The notes: a model not told the origin generated them from the sequence alone. Shown: positions 11,413 to 22,850, numbered from the stretch's first letter. The stretch: 64,000 nucleotides of DNA from Hypericum androsaemum (GCA_963995505.1 OZ023181.1:4997487-5061486), one strand, 5' to 3'. Numbers and translations are program-made.

Positions 11413-12230
11413 ATGAAGCCGTCTGTATTGTTAGTTCTTGCTATTATTCTTATAGTTTGGGGTAAATTTATACTTCTTCAGCCTTCCTGTTATACTTTTT
11501 TATTAATAAAAAATCTATTTGTCAATGTATATGATATTTCTCCTCCCAAAAGTTTGTCAAAATTTTAAAGGGATATTTTTTCCTGAACACCTTTTTAACA
11601 TATAAAATCGTGAAGATAAATTTGTTTTGATCACTCGTGCACCACTACACTATGATTAAAAATGTGTGACTGAAATTTTTCTAGTTCTGTTTAGTTAACT
11701 TTTTGGAAAAAAAATACCCAAAATATAATTAGGATACAAATTTGTTTAAATTTTTTCTGGAAAAAATCATAAAAATATGAAAAAACTCCTCTCCTTTCTC
11801 TCATAATATTTTTCATGTTTAATTTGATAATACTTGAGAATATTTTAATCAAAAAATTATTAAATTAGTAGGGTGTCAACCTAGAAAATTTGATTGAACA
11901 TTTTAAAATCACGTGATAATTTTGCGCGGGTGGGCCTACCAACCAAACTTATAATTGCATAATAATCGTCATTTATTGTAAGTTAAAATAGAGAGAAATG
12001 AAACCCTAATTTAGTTTTCTTCATGAGCAGAATTCCCCTACATGGCTGTAGATGCGAAGGAATCATGTCCTCAGAGGTTTTATATTGGGCCTGCGTCATG
12101 CGATCCTGGATCTAACTGTGATATGGAATGCAAGGATTTTTTTGGACCTGATGGTCAAGGAGAATGTCGTCCAAGTCGAATCGGATTAGACTGTTTTTGT
12201 ACTGGCTTCTTTTGTCCAACTTTCAACTGA
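11413..12230 (+). CDS. Defensin-like peptide 2, identical to peptide 1 (82 aa, 2 exons)
   Basis: Exons 11413-11461 and 12031-12230, exactly +4,046 from gene 1. The predicted protein, intron, TATA box and flanks are the same, so both are either functional or neither. The gene is part of tandem unit 2. Its identity to gene 1 over coding and non-coding sequence shows a very recent duplication or ongoing gene conversion, or possibly a collapsed or duplicated assembly region. Confidence 0.82.
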
Positions 12231-13294
12231 AGTTGGATGAATAGCCTAGTAGAATCTCGTTGACCGGGTCGAGATTAGACCATGATCTATTATTTCCTAT
12301 GAATTATAAAACAAAATAACGTATGTTCATTCGTGTCGTCGGATATCTTCATCGCTTAATTTCAAATTTTAAATAAATTGCTGGCATTTTGTTTTTTAGT
12401 AAAAGAATAAACCACACAAGTTTATTCTCACCTCAAGAGAGTCAACATTGTACGCTCCACCCGGCAAAGGCCCCTACACCCTGGTCATGTCCCGGTATGT
12501 TCGAACTGCCGAACTGACTGCTACGGTTTTTAAACTGGACCTTGCCACAAGGTTCCCAAACTCTAATCAAAATTTTGTCTCGGTAGTCTAATTCTATCGA
12601 TAGTTCAAATAGGTTCAAATTTGTAGTCAGTTCAAAAAGTTTTATTGAATTTTGTAGACTACTAAATTTGAATTTGGATTAATCAGCAAAGTAATCATCT
12701 GAATAAAAAATATTTCGACAAAGAAAGAAGTCATTTTACAACTTCCACGTATATGAAATGTCATGGACATGGCTACTAAATTCTCCATCTCATACGGTGG
12801 AAGGGAGATACGGCTTCAAGCTGATCGCAAGAGTCAACTTGATCCATTTTCCTAGCGATCCCAGATGAGTTACTTTAAAAGAGCTACAAACTCCAACTAT
12901 CGTTCGTGTATGATCTAATCTGTAGCGTGTGATTAGCGTGATATATCATTGACCCCCGATCTACATATGTCCTCTTTTTCTATGGATTAGTGCAATATGT
13001 CACTTAGATAAAATTAATGATATGACATGGCACACATAATATCTCAAGTAATTAAGGTTAATGATTGTTACTTGTTTGTGATAAAATCTTTGTCACCTAG
13101 TTAGAGACTTTAGAACAACAAGGTAATTGTGCACAAACAATTCTACTGTTATTTTCAAAATTGGAAGTATTTAGTGTATACCTCATATATGATAAAATGA
13201 CGTTACCCAAAATTCACCCCTTACCAAATGTGAAATATTATTGCTATATGCTTTTTTTTTGGGTCAATTGCCAAATGCATATTAAGAATTGATA

Positions 13295-14280
13295 TAAATG
13301 AAAGTTTTATACCATATATTAATTTTGACAAATCTACTTTACGTAGTAGTTCTTTATTTTCAGTTAATGGTCATATAGGCACGCACACACTTTTTTTAAT
13401 AGATTGTGACTTTATTAATCAAAGAAAAAAAAACTAAGTACATCAATATAGACCAGTCCCTAGAGGGGATGCCCTTCCTCAAGTTTGCCCTCAAACAGGA
13501 AGTTACGATTAACCTAAATTTTATCCATAATCGAGCCTACAACAAGATCCCAAGATAGGACGACCATACTCTAGCTAACCCATAAATCAGGTATTCAAAA
13601 GTCATCCTAAGTCTCATCAATAATACAAACTATATCTAGGGATCTGAATACCCAAAGCAGGTACCCAGATCTCTCCCTCACACTAAACCGTGCATGGTTA
13701 TAGCCTCGCGCCTATATAAAAAATCCTATCACAATAAAATCCTGTGAGAAAAATTAACGTCAGGAAAAAAGAGTAAAAAAATCACGTTAATAATGCATTC
13801 CCTATGAAAATAAAAATATATGAAAGTAAAGAGAGGTCTCTGCTAATATATTTCAGTAAAACATGCGGTGCATTACAACACCATCATGTATCTTGCACTT
13901 TCGACAAAGTGTCTGTCACCTAGTTACCATCCCCGAAGATGTGAGAAACGACGAACTCCACACCTTCTAACAGAAACGCCAAGGCAAGTCCTGCGTCCTA
14001 TGTTGAAACAAAGAAGCAACATGTGGAGAGTCAGTTTCTAACCATGGGTGATGCTTGCTAGCCTCCGTCATGGGCTATCTCCACCGCCAACAAAGCTGCA
14101 TCTAACTCCGCTCGTACGCATATGTGATCCATGTTTGAGTTACGAAGCAACCATGTACAAAATCTCTACAGTTTCGAAATACACCTGCAGCCGTGAATAC
14201 CCCTGGGGATCCTCTAGGATCCCCGTCAATATTATATTTCATCCATCCTAACAAAGGCACACACCACTAGACCTCCTGGA
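13295..14280 (+). repeat. 4,046-bp tandem unit, copy 3 (truncated after about 985 bp)
   Basis: Starts as the first 985 bases of the unit, covering the LINE relic. Homology stops at 14280 (after CCTCCTGGA), where unique sequence leading to DEFL locus 3 begins. A few substitutions cluster near its end, for example around 14211-14222. Confidence 0.93.
13382..14252 (-). pseudogene. LINE RNase H relic in unit 3
   Basis: Third copy of the same relic at +8,092. Unit 3 ends 28 bases past its 5' side, so the third copy retains little else of the unit. Confidence 0.73.
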
Positions 14281-14537
14281 TTCTAGGTGCTCTCCCGGCT
14301 CGTAGGTGCTCAGGAATGTCCACACGATCAGCAATTACATATCCCAACTAATTATCTAACCAAAACTTGGCATTGGAATTCTTTCCAATCAGCTGAACCG
14401 TGTTATCATATATAGACGGGAATACCGCCTTTTTGAAGCCCTTCCAAAAGGTAGACACACACCTATATTAATACGTTCTTTCTTAAATGAATATCTAAAT
14501 TATATACACATTCTTTAGAATCTGCACTGTCTTCAAG

Positions 14538-14670
14538 ATGAAGCCAACATTATTGTTAGTTCTTGCTGTTATTCTAATAGTTTCGGGTACATTTCTACTT
14601 CTACAGCCATCTTTGGTATATTTTTTTAATTAATAATAAACTATCTATCTGTCAATATATATTATATCCA
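14538..14670 (+). pseudogene. DEFL locus 3: signal exon and start of intron only
   Basis: 14538-14586 encodes MKPTLLLVLAVILIVS, matching exon 1 of DEFL gene 4. The donor is GTACAT. Intron homology runs to about 14670 (AATAATAAACTAT and ATATTATAT shared) and then stops. Foreign sequence with a Tigger-like transposase tail follows and no cysteine-rich exon is present before 15.9 kb. The upstream region with a TATATTAAT box is kept. Truncated by insertion or rearrangement. Confidence 0.75.
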
Positions 14671-14689
14671 ACGCTTTTCATCACAGTGC

Positions 14690-14987
14690 AGAATTACTCA
14701 ATGTTGTCAAGAGATCTAAAATGAATGGTGTTGTGAAAGAACTTGATGAATTAATTCGAAGCTTGCACTATAAAAATCTAATGGATGCTAATCAATTACT
14801 TGATTTTCCAGCCGAGCAAGAGATCTTCTATACTCCAACCAAACAAGATATTGTTGATGCAATTCTGAATCAATCAAATGAAAGTGCAACTGAAGTGGAT
14901 GATGATAATAGTCACGTGATGATATTTGTTCAGTTCAGCTTATTTCAGAGGCTCTTGCTTTTACGTGATGATGCTGCATTGATGTAG
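14690..14987 (+). pseudogene. Tail of a pogo/Tigger-like transposase
   Basis: An open frame whose text (GVVKELDELIRSL, LMDANQLLDFPAEQEI, PTKQDIVDAIL) resembles the acidic tail after the DDE domain of plant Tigger/pogo-type transposases. Neither the DDE catalytic domain nor the CENP-B-like DNA-binding domain is present, so only the 3' end of such a gene survives. It sits in place of the missing second exon of DEFL locus 3. Identification rests on family resemblance by eye. Confidence 0.5.
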
Positions 14988-15035
14988 AAAATATGATGAT
15001 GTTACTTTGCTCTCATATATGTTTTATTTGACTAG

Positions 15036-15769
15036 GTGGAGCATTCTGTGCGCGTGTACGTGGCATTTCTTCTACAATGCTGAGTCTCTTGAGGTGAGAA
15101 TAAACTTGTGTGGTTTTTTCATTTTGAGTGTTGGAAATTCAGATTAGGATTGCTAGCTGAAGCTGTCAAATGGATAATAATAGTCTTAATGCAATATGTC
15201 ATTAGCTGAGAAGAGCATTTTGTGGTCCAAGGCAGAAAAAACTCGTTGCATTGGTCAAAATGGTGTTCTATCATGTGGTTAGGTTAGGTTCGATTCTAAT
15301 CCATAGTCAGTCAGTCACCAACTAAAAATAGGCCATCTATGTATGGGTTGGGTTGTATATGAAAACCGGTGCAGAAACCGCCAATCAACATGTTTAATGA
15401 CTTTTGTTACAGCCTTTTGTACGTGCTATAATGGTGTTGTAGTGTCATGATAGAGAGTATATACTGTAACACTTCATAGCTTCTGTGAACGCCCCAGCTA
15501 GTTTATCTCTTGATGCGTCTTCAACTATTTTACTCTAGATTGTGGACGATTACAATTCCTCGCGATCACCATCATTTGAATTCCTCCCAAATCGAGGTCC
15601 ATCTGCATCAGCATTGTGCTTGATACGGAACCTATAATTTAAACACGATTCTTCGTTGCAGGTGTTGGTGGCTCTTCAAATAGCTTTAACCGTCATAGGC
15701 AACACAACTATGTGCATTGCTGCTTTCCGAATTTACAAGGCTTCGGAGAATCAACGAAAAAAGCTCTAA
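15036..15769 (+). pseudogene. Last two exons of an unidentified membrane protein gene
   Basis: A segment 15036-15093 (after CTAG, before GTGAGA) and a segment 15662-15769 (after TTGCAG, ending TAA) join in one frame. The text reads WSILCACTWHFFYNAESLE, then VLVALQIALTVIGNTTM and AAFRIYKASENQRKKL, then stop. It suggests one or two hydrophobic spans and a basic C-terminus. I find no upstream exons, so this is probably a relocated 3' gene fragment. Family not recognised. An inverted piece of the same exon-intron border occurs in each tandem unit near 8356-8402. Confidence 0.45.
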
Positions 15770-15974
15770 TATTTGCTGGCTGCTCATCATCATTCATTGT
15801 AGATGTTACCTTGTGTGTCTGCCTTCTGATATCAGGTAAGATCGCATTTCTTGATGAAGATACATGTTTGCCAGACTTGGTTAACATGTTATTATTTAAA
15901 CTAAAATGTATCTATCTGCAAATGGCAATGAAGTGCGTTATGGTTAGTTGTCTAAAGGCAACAACACAGTAGTA

Positions 15975-17149
15975 GGTTTTTTTTAAGAAATTCTCAAGTT
16001 CGAACTTTACGATTGGAAGAGATACCATTTGGAGAACTATCCTTAAATAGAGTTCAACAATGTTTGACTATAGATATCATAAAGTCAGAGGTAAAAAAAT
16101 ATGTTTTCCATAGCATATGTTTGCAACCACGGAAAATTACAAAACTAAAAGGGGTTTTAACTACCATAGAGTCGAGATAGTAATGGGTAGGATCCCGGCA
16201 AGCCCAAATTAGGTGCTATTATGCCAAAAAAGAATAGATGGGCTCACGCGTGTGATGGCATTTTTTTTAATATTGGTAAATAGGCAGGGATATTTAGTGA
16301 ATGTTCATGTCATTAATGTCTCTATAAAGTAACACATTGATTATTTTTCTTAACGATGAAGATTTCTAATATTTTCATTAATGGATGTCTTTTTCCAACA
16401 AAGAAATGTCTACTGGAATTATGAGAAATTCATATAATCAAGGATAATATTAATTATAATTATATTTCTAATTCCAAAGGCATATCAGTCAAAAATTCCA
16501 ATGGCACGCAGACACAGAACAATGACACATCAAGCAAAAATCTGATGTGCACTTGAAAAACTATGACACGTCTTTGAAAAATTGACGTGCCGTTGAAAAA
16601 TAACTGCACACCTTTAAAAAATTGATATATCGTTGTACTTTTGCTTTTGAAAATGATGTGATGATGTGTTTCTGCCCTTTAAAACTATGTGCCATTATGT
16701 TTTTCCATTTTAACTGATGTGCGTTGTCTTTGTCTGATGTGTCGTTGTCTTTTGCCTTTAAAAAATGAAGTCACACCTTTGAAAACGACGACAACTTGCA
16801 AAGAGGGGAAAAAAGCTGAGGAAAAATGAAGATGCGAAAAAAATATAGGAAGAGGCTCAAAAAGAAAGAAAATAAGGGGTGGATAAGAAAAAAAATTTAG
16901 AAATTTTACCCAAAATGCAAGAGAGAGGAAGGAGAAAGAGAAAGAGAAACTTATTCAAAATGTCATGGGATCACACGCAAAAATCTCAACCATTAGATTA
17001 CCGCGTGTACTTTTAAAAAAATGACCCAGATTTCACCCAAGATGTACTATCAAACCTATTAAAAATATCACTCAATCCAACCTCGATGGCAATCCTTAGG
17101 TCAAAGATCCTTGAATTTTTTGAAGACCGATCAAGATTCGTTCATTTAC
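15975..17149. other. Intergenic, no gene seen
   Basis: AT-rich sequence without a supported frame. About 16490-16800 is low-complexity, with many short repeats of the type GATGTG and CCTTTAAAA. Confidence 0.5.
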
Positions 17150-17690
17150 TATTTTAAACTATATTTTTAGACATGAATCCTTTTAATATGTGTTATTTAA
17201 AAAATAGTTAGGTTAAAGTCGATTTCACTATAATGTGACTTAGTTATTTGATTTGTGGTTCTAAATCCACAAATATTTTATCTAAATGACGACTAAGTGA
17301 CACTCACTAATCCTAGTTATTTGAACTATCTTGTGTATCATGTCACATCAATAATTTTAATCGTGTGACATGTTGTTGGCCCCTGATCTGGAGGCTCCTG
17401 GTCTCCCGACGATCTAAATTTAAATCAGAATGCTACATATTATGTCATCTTTTTCCTCGAATTAGTGCTCTGATATGTCACTTAGATAAATTAATGATAT
17501 GACATGATACGCGAGATATCCCAAGTAACTAAGGTTAGTGAGTATCACTTGGTTGTCAGTCAGGTAACGTTTTTGTCACCTGGTCCGAGATTTTAGAACC
17601 ACAAGATAGTTGTGCTCACACAATTCGTCTGTTATTTTGAAAATTTGAAGTACTCCCCAAAAATTTGTAGGGTATAACTCATGTATGATG
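17150..17690. repeat. Imperfect inverted repeat (fold-back element) upstream of DEFL gene 4
   Basis: The block 17150-17390 reads as an imperfect reverse complement of 17430-17690. Shared words include AAGTGACACTCAC against GTGAGTATCACTT, and TGTCACTTAGATAAA. The right arm is also homologous to DEFL upstream sequence at 6890-7230 and 8880-9330, and more weakly to 27130-27400. Probably an old MITE family that now forms part of the DEFL upstream region. Confidence 0.5.
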
Positions 17691-17922
17691 ATGTGAAGTT
17701 ACCGAAAATTCACCACTTGCCAAATGTGAAATATTATTGCCATAAGCATATTAAGTATTAATGTAAATAAAATTTATATACCATATATTAATTTTGACAA
17801 ATCTATAGTAGGTTATTCAATGCTCTTAAAGGCTGGCAGACCGCAGACGCCTATATTAATAGGCTCCCTTTTAAACGAATCCGCACAACTATAACATCTT
17901 TAGAATCCGCACTGTCTTCAAG

Positions 17923-18856
17923 ATGAAGCCAACATTATTGTTAGTTGTTGCTGTTATTCTAATAGTTTCGGGTAAATTTCTACTTCTACAACCATCTTTG
18001 TTATACTTTTTTATTAATAATAAACTATTTATTTGTATATGTATATTATATTTCTCCTCCTATAAATTTGTTGAATTATCAAAGGGATATTTTTTTGTGA
18101 ATACCTTTTTAACACATCGTGAAGGTAAAACTTCACTTTAGTTCCTCGTCCATTGATCACTTTTATATCACTACACTATGGCTTAAAAATCTCTGATCAA
18201 GTGATAAAAATTTCTCTAGCCGACATTCAATTCTTTAATTAACTTTTTGGACAAAAATACCCCCAAATATAGTTAGGAAAAAAATTAGTTTAAATTTTTA
18301 TGAAAAACAAATCATAAATGAAAAAACTCAACTCCTTTCTCTCGTAATATTTTTCATATGAATATTTTTCGTTTTTTATTTTTAAAATTTTAAATTTAAT
18401 AATACACAAGGGTATTTTAATTTTTTTCACACAAGAGTATCAAATTAATAGGGTGTCTGTAACTTGGTTGAACATTTTAAAACTACATGGTAATTTTGCG
18501 CGAGTGGGCCTACCAACCAAACATAGAATTACATAATAAACATCATTTATTGTATATTTTTTGAGAATTATTTATTGTATAATTATTGCAAGTTAAAATG
18601 GAGAGAAATGAAACCCTAATTTGTTTTTTTTTCGTGAGCAGAATTCACCTACATGGCTGTAGATGCGGATCAACAATGTGTACCCCGTCTCGTAACTCTC
18701 GTTGATTACGGGGAATGTTTTTTGGATGTTGACTGTGACAGGGAGTGCAAGCGTGAGTATGGAAGTGACGCCAGTGGACAATGCGGTCCAACTAATTTGG
18801 GATATTACTGTGAATGTACCGAATACTTATGTAAACTTTCAACTAAAGTCGGATGA
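17923..18856 (+). CDS. Defensin-like secreted peptide 4, diverged (87 aa, 2 exons)
   Basis: Exons 17923-17971 and 18642-18856 with a 670-base GT-AG intron in the same phase as genes 1 and 2. Exon 1 gives MKPTLLLVVAVILIVS. Exon 2 begins EFTYMAVDADQQC and carries eight cysteines in the order C-X12-C-X5-C-X3-C-X11-C-X8-C-X-C-X4-C. Signal peptide, cleavage-region text (YMAVDA) and intron are clearly homologous to gene 1, whereas the mature part shares little beyond the cysteines and a few residues. The sequence is intact with good splice sites. Expected to be secreted; target unknown. Confidence 0.8.
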
Positions 18857-19153
18857 ATAGCCTGGTGAAATCTCATTGACCCGGTCCAGAGTAGAGTACG
18901 GCCTATTATTCCGTATGAATTAATAAAATAAGATAATGTACTGCCATTTGTGTAGTCGGATATCTTATCTGCATAACTTGAGTTTTAAAAATATTACCAG
19001 TATTTTATTTCTGAATAAAAGAAAATATATTATTCTATACTAACAAAATCAAAACTCCAAAATATAAGCGTACCAAGCGAGAAGGGATCACCCACACACC
19101 GATATACTTCACTATTGATTCGTCGTATTCCGGATTCATTTAGAACTCATACT

Positions 19154-20107
19154 GAGACCATCTGCATCAGCAACCCACCCACCCAGGGTCACAAAATAAA
19201 CAATTAATTTTTTTCTCATCCATACCCAACCCAACCCCGTTATATATTTTTTTACCCACATCAGCAACTCAGGGTTACATAATAAATAATTAATTTTTCT
19301 TTCATCCACATATTTCCCACCCACATCCGGCTTTTCTTCTTGAGCTTCATGGTACAAAGTACTCACCCGTCCCCAGAGCGAGATACCCTTCTGATTTTTA
19401 TCCCGTTCGCTATCTTCGCTAATGAAGATATAAGATGACATTAGGAGGATGTCTTCTTTAACACCCCAAATATTTGGTGCCGCCTTTTCAGTTTTATTGT
19501 TGCTAGGCACATCATGAATCAAATTTTGTGGCATATTTTGTGAGATTTGGTGTTGATATATTAGAATTTGGAAAAGATTTGGCGACAATTGAGAGTTAAA
19601 AAAGATTGAGAGTTTGGATACTCTCCAGAAGTTAGATAAGATGAAGGATTATAAGATTCGAATGGATTATAATTTAGAAAATTAGGATCATTTGGATCCA
19701 TAGTTGAATTAATATAACAGAGGGAAGAAGATATTATGTAGAGAAAGAAGAGAGAATTATATATTGTGTATAAAAATATGTTAACATTGGACTCTATTTA
19801 TAGAGATTTGAAAAATACAAATTTGTATATTATTTATTTTTAGTTTTGTTAAAGATAATTTTTTATAACCACGCAAATAATATCCGAAAAAATCAATTTA
19901 TACAAATAACATTGTGCCAAGTGTAACTAAGTAGATAAAAAAATAAAAATTATTATTTTAATAGGGGTGTGAGGGCGAGGGCGAGAATCACCTCTCGCCC
20001 CAGGGCCGTGGCCCTCCTCTCTCCTCATTTACGTTTTCCTATTTATTTATTTTTTTTGTGCCACATCAGCGTGACCCTTGGGTTAGGGTCACTGATATGG
20101 CTAGTCT
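19154..20107 (-). mobile_element. PIF/Harbinger-like element with ORF1 remnant
   Basis: The left end reads GAGACCATCTGCATCAGCAA and the right end is an imperfect inverted match (GGGTCACTGATATGGCTAGTC). A minus-strand frame at 19136-19588 encodes WGVKEDILLMSSYIFISEDS and later SLWGRVSTLYHE, matching the Myb/trihelix-like ORF1 protein of plant PIF/Harbinger elements. It splits a DEFL 3' flank: sequence before 19095 and after 20200 is contiguous at 23150-23210 downstream of DEFL locus 5. No transposase gene is present. Exact ends and target duplication were not resolved. Confidence 0.6.
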
Positions 20108-20371
20108 GATAGAGCACATGCCGTCAAGGCCCAACTAATACCCACCACCATAGCAAAGCGACTAACAAAAAATAATTTTTTTTGAAGGTTAACAAAAAAT
20201 AAAACTTAAGCAACCAAAAACATGACCAGTAAACCTGACAAAGTATAATTATTTGGTGTAAAAATTTATTTTTTGGAAAATAAAAATGGAGACCATGGAA
20301 TGGTTTTATTTCATTCTGAAACGATCCCGAGCAAAGGAGTTCATGAATCTAGGGATATCATATATTAGTTT

Positions 20372-21840
20372 GGGAAAAGTCTACTTAAGTACCCTGTGGT
20401 ATCATGAAAAATCAAGTCAGTACCCTGTGGTTTAAAACGTATCAATTGAGTCAAACTTATTCCAATTAAAATCAATTAGAGGCCCGAGCAGCTGCCCGGA
20501 CTTGTCCGAACCTGATCGGACCCTACCCGACCAACTATACCAGCTACATCAGCAAAATCTGATGACATGGCATCCCTTCTCCTTTCCATCATCTTGAATC
20601 AATCATCAAGATTAGAGCCCACCGTCGTCCCCAAAACATCCTTCCAAAACTAAAGTATTGAAATCAAAAAATACAATGAACCCACATAAACCCAGAAATT
20701 AAAAAAAAACAATGAACCCAGAAATCAAAAACCCACAAGAGGAAATAAAAATAAAATACCAAAAAAAAACTCGTCCCTTACCAAGAAATTAAACACCAAA
20801 ACCCAAAATTGGTCATGTATAGAGCCACGACTGTCGATTCCTTGGCTTTTCCTGAAATTAAACACGAAAACCCCAGCGCCGGCCCCGACACCAAGCTCCT
20901 CGCCAGGCTGATCGATTCGAGCTCTATATGCTGAAAACCCTACCTTGTTCGGGTTCACCGCCGATGGTGCTTATGCTGCCTCCTCTCCGTCGTCCTCTCC
21001 CTCATCCTAGTCCTCGCCATCGCCGCCGGGGTTTTTTACTTCGTCGTCTGCCCTAAGGCCTCGCGGTACTCGATCGAGTCGTTCGCCATCTCCGGCCTGA
21101 ACCTCTCCCTCGCCGGTCCCGTCTCGCCGCGTTCGACATTGCCGTCCACGCCGACAACCCCAACTGGAAGCTTGGGATCGACTACTGCGGCAGGAGCTCC
21201 GTCGGGGTGTTTTACGACAGCGAGAGGCTTACCGTCGGTAAGATCCCGACGTTCTTTCAGAGATCCCGTCGAGGTGTTCTTACGGTGTGGATCTTTGGTA
21301 ATTAAGTGGGGATTTTCTTCTTCCATCATGGATTTGTGGCCATGCTCACCACCACGCAGCACCCACTGCCCCGCCGGGAACCCAGTTCATGAAAAAAACC
21401 AACGACGTCGCCATTGAAGCCTCTTGTCAGACACGAGAGAGGAAAATTGAAGTGCGTTTAATTGAAACCTCTTTTTTGATTTTTTTCGATTGGATCCTAC
21501 TCCAGATCCCCTTTCTTCCACTTTTTAATTTTTTCTGAGTTTTGTTCTATGTGGGTTTTGCTCGGTTTGTCGTGTTGAAAGAAGAAGAAGAAGATGATGA
21601 TGATGATGATGAGAGGAGAGAGAATGAGGGAGGAGAGACGGCCACGTCATCAGAGAAATCTGATGTGGCTAGTTTACGTGGCAGGACAGGGTCCGGGTAA
21701 GACGGGCAGGGTTCGGATAGCTACCCGGGCCTTTAATTGATGTTAATTAGAATAAGTTTGACTCAATTAATACGTTTTAAACCACAATGTACTGACTTGA
21801 TTTTTCATGATACCACAGGATACTTAAGTGAACTTTTTCC
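20372..21840 (+). mobile_element. MULE-type element A (1,469 bp) with 9-bp target duplication
   Basis: Both termini read GGGAAAAGT / ACTTTTTCC with long inverted repeats that include CCCTGTGGTATCATGA and CAATTGAGTCAAACTTATTC. The flanks TATTAGTTT at 20363-20371 and 21841-21849 are identical, giving a 9-bp duplication as expected for Mutator-like elements. Paralogous empty sites exist upstream of other DEFL loci (for example near 17785), confirming insertion into DEFL upstream DNA. No transposase. The interior holds a fragment of a host gene (20969-21304). Confidence 0.85.
20969..21304 (+). pseudogene. Captured NDR1/HIN1-like (LEA-2) gene fragment inside MULE A
   Basis: Plus-strand frame: LCCLLSVVLSLILVLAIAAG, FYFVVCPKASRYSIESFAIS, then after one frameshift near 21125 FDIAVHADNPNWKLGIDY, VGVFYDSERL and KIPTFFQ. 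This is the membrane anchor plus start of the LEA-2 beta-sandwich of NHL proteins (family text: ENPN, I-YY, -P-FYQ). GC-rich coding composition contrasts with the AT-rich surroundings. It ends at an in-frame stop, and the C-terminal half of the LEA-2 domain is absent. Acquisition by the MULE is inferred from its position between the two inverted repeats. Confidence 0.7.
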
Positions 21841-21997
21841 TATTAGTTTTGACCTATCTACTTTACATAGCAGGTTATTTATTCTTAGTCAATGCTCTTA
21901 AAGGCAGGCAGACCGCAGACGCCTATATTAACGGGCTCCCTTTTAAACGAATATATAAATTATGTACACATTCTTTAGAGTCCGCACTGTCTTCAAG

Positions 21998-22850
21998 ATG
22001 AAGCCAACATTATTGCTAGTTTTTGCTGTTATTCTAATAGTTTCGGATAAATTTATACATCTGCAGCCATCCTTGCTATATTTTCTATATTAATAATAAA
22101 CAATCTATTTGTCAATGTATGTTATATTTCTCCTCCTATAAATTTGTTGAATTATAAAGGGAGTTTTTTTTGTGAATACCTTTTTAACATAAATCAAAAC
22201 GTGAAGGTAAAAATTCACTTTATTCTTAGTGTTTTGATCACTTGTACTAACCACTATACTGTGGGTTAAAAATGTCCCATCGAGTAAACAAAATTTTTCC
22301 ACTGTTTAGTTAACTTTTTGGACAAATATATCTCTAATTGTAGTTATGAAAAAACTCCTCTCCTTCTCTCGTAATATTTTTCATATAAATTTTTTAATTT
22401 TTAATTTAATGATACTTAAAGGTATTTTGTCAAAAAAATATTACAATAGTAGGGTGTCAATCCATGCAACTTTTTTTTATAGAATTTTCAACTTATATAA
22501 ATTGATCAAACATTTAAACTACGTGGTAGTTGTGTATACGAGTTGGCTACCAACCAAACTTAGAATTGCATAATAAACGTCATTTATTGCACAATTATTG
22601 AAACTTAAAATGGAGAGAAATGAAACCCTAATTTTGTTTTCTTCATGAGCAGAATTTACGGACATGGCTGTAGATGATGGAGAAATTATGTTACCCCTCT
22701 CGCACCTACAGTCTTGGGAAATGTGTTGGTTTTGATATTGACTGTGACAGGGACTGCAAAGCGTGAGAGGGGAAGTGATACGACTGGAGAGTGCGGTCCG
22801 GGTGATTTTGGATATTCCTGTTTATATATGTCAACTTTCAACTAACGTTA
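21998..22850 (+). pseudogene. DEFL locus 5, broken donor and frameshifted exon 2
   Basis: Exon 1 at 21998-22046 still encodes MKPTLLLVFAVILIVS, but the donor reads GGATAAAT where intact copies have GGGTAAAT, so the GT is lost. The would-be exon 2 starts at 22653 (after GAGCAG) and keeps the MAVDD start. Indels shift the frame within 20 codons and stops follow. Scattered remnants such as DCDRDC and ECGPGDFGYSC are readable in different frames. Upstream sequence is split by MULE A. Non-functional. Confidence 0.85.

Larger units (their letters stand above)
9249..13294 (+). repeat. 4,046-bp tandem unit, copy 2
   Basis: Complete second copy, head to tail with copy 1 without spacer. All features of copy 1 recur at +4,046, including DEFL gene 2 with an identical predicted protein. 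The few differences are single substitutions. Confidence 0.95.
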
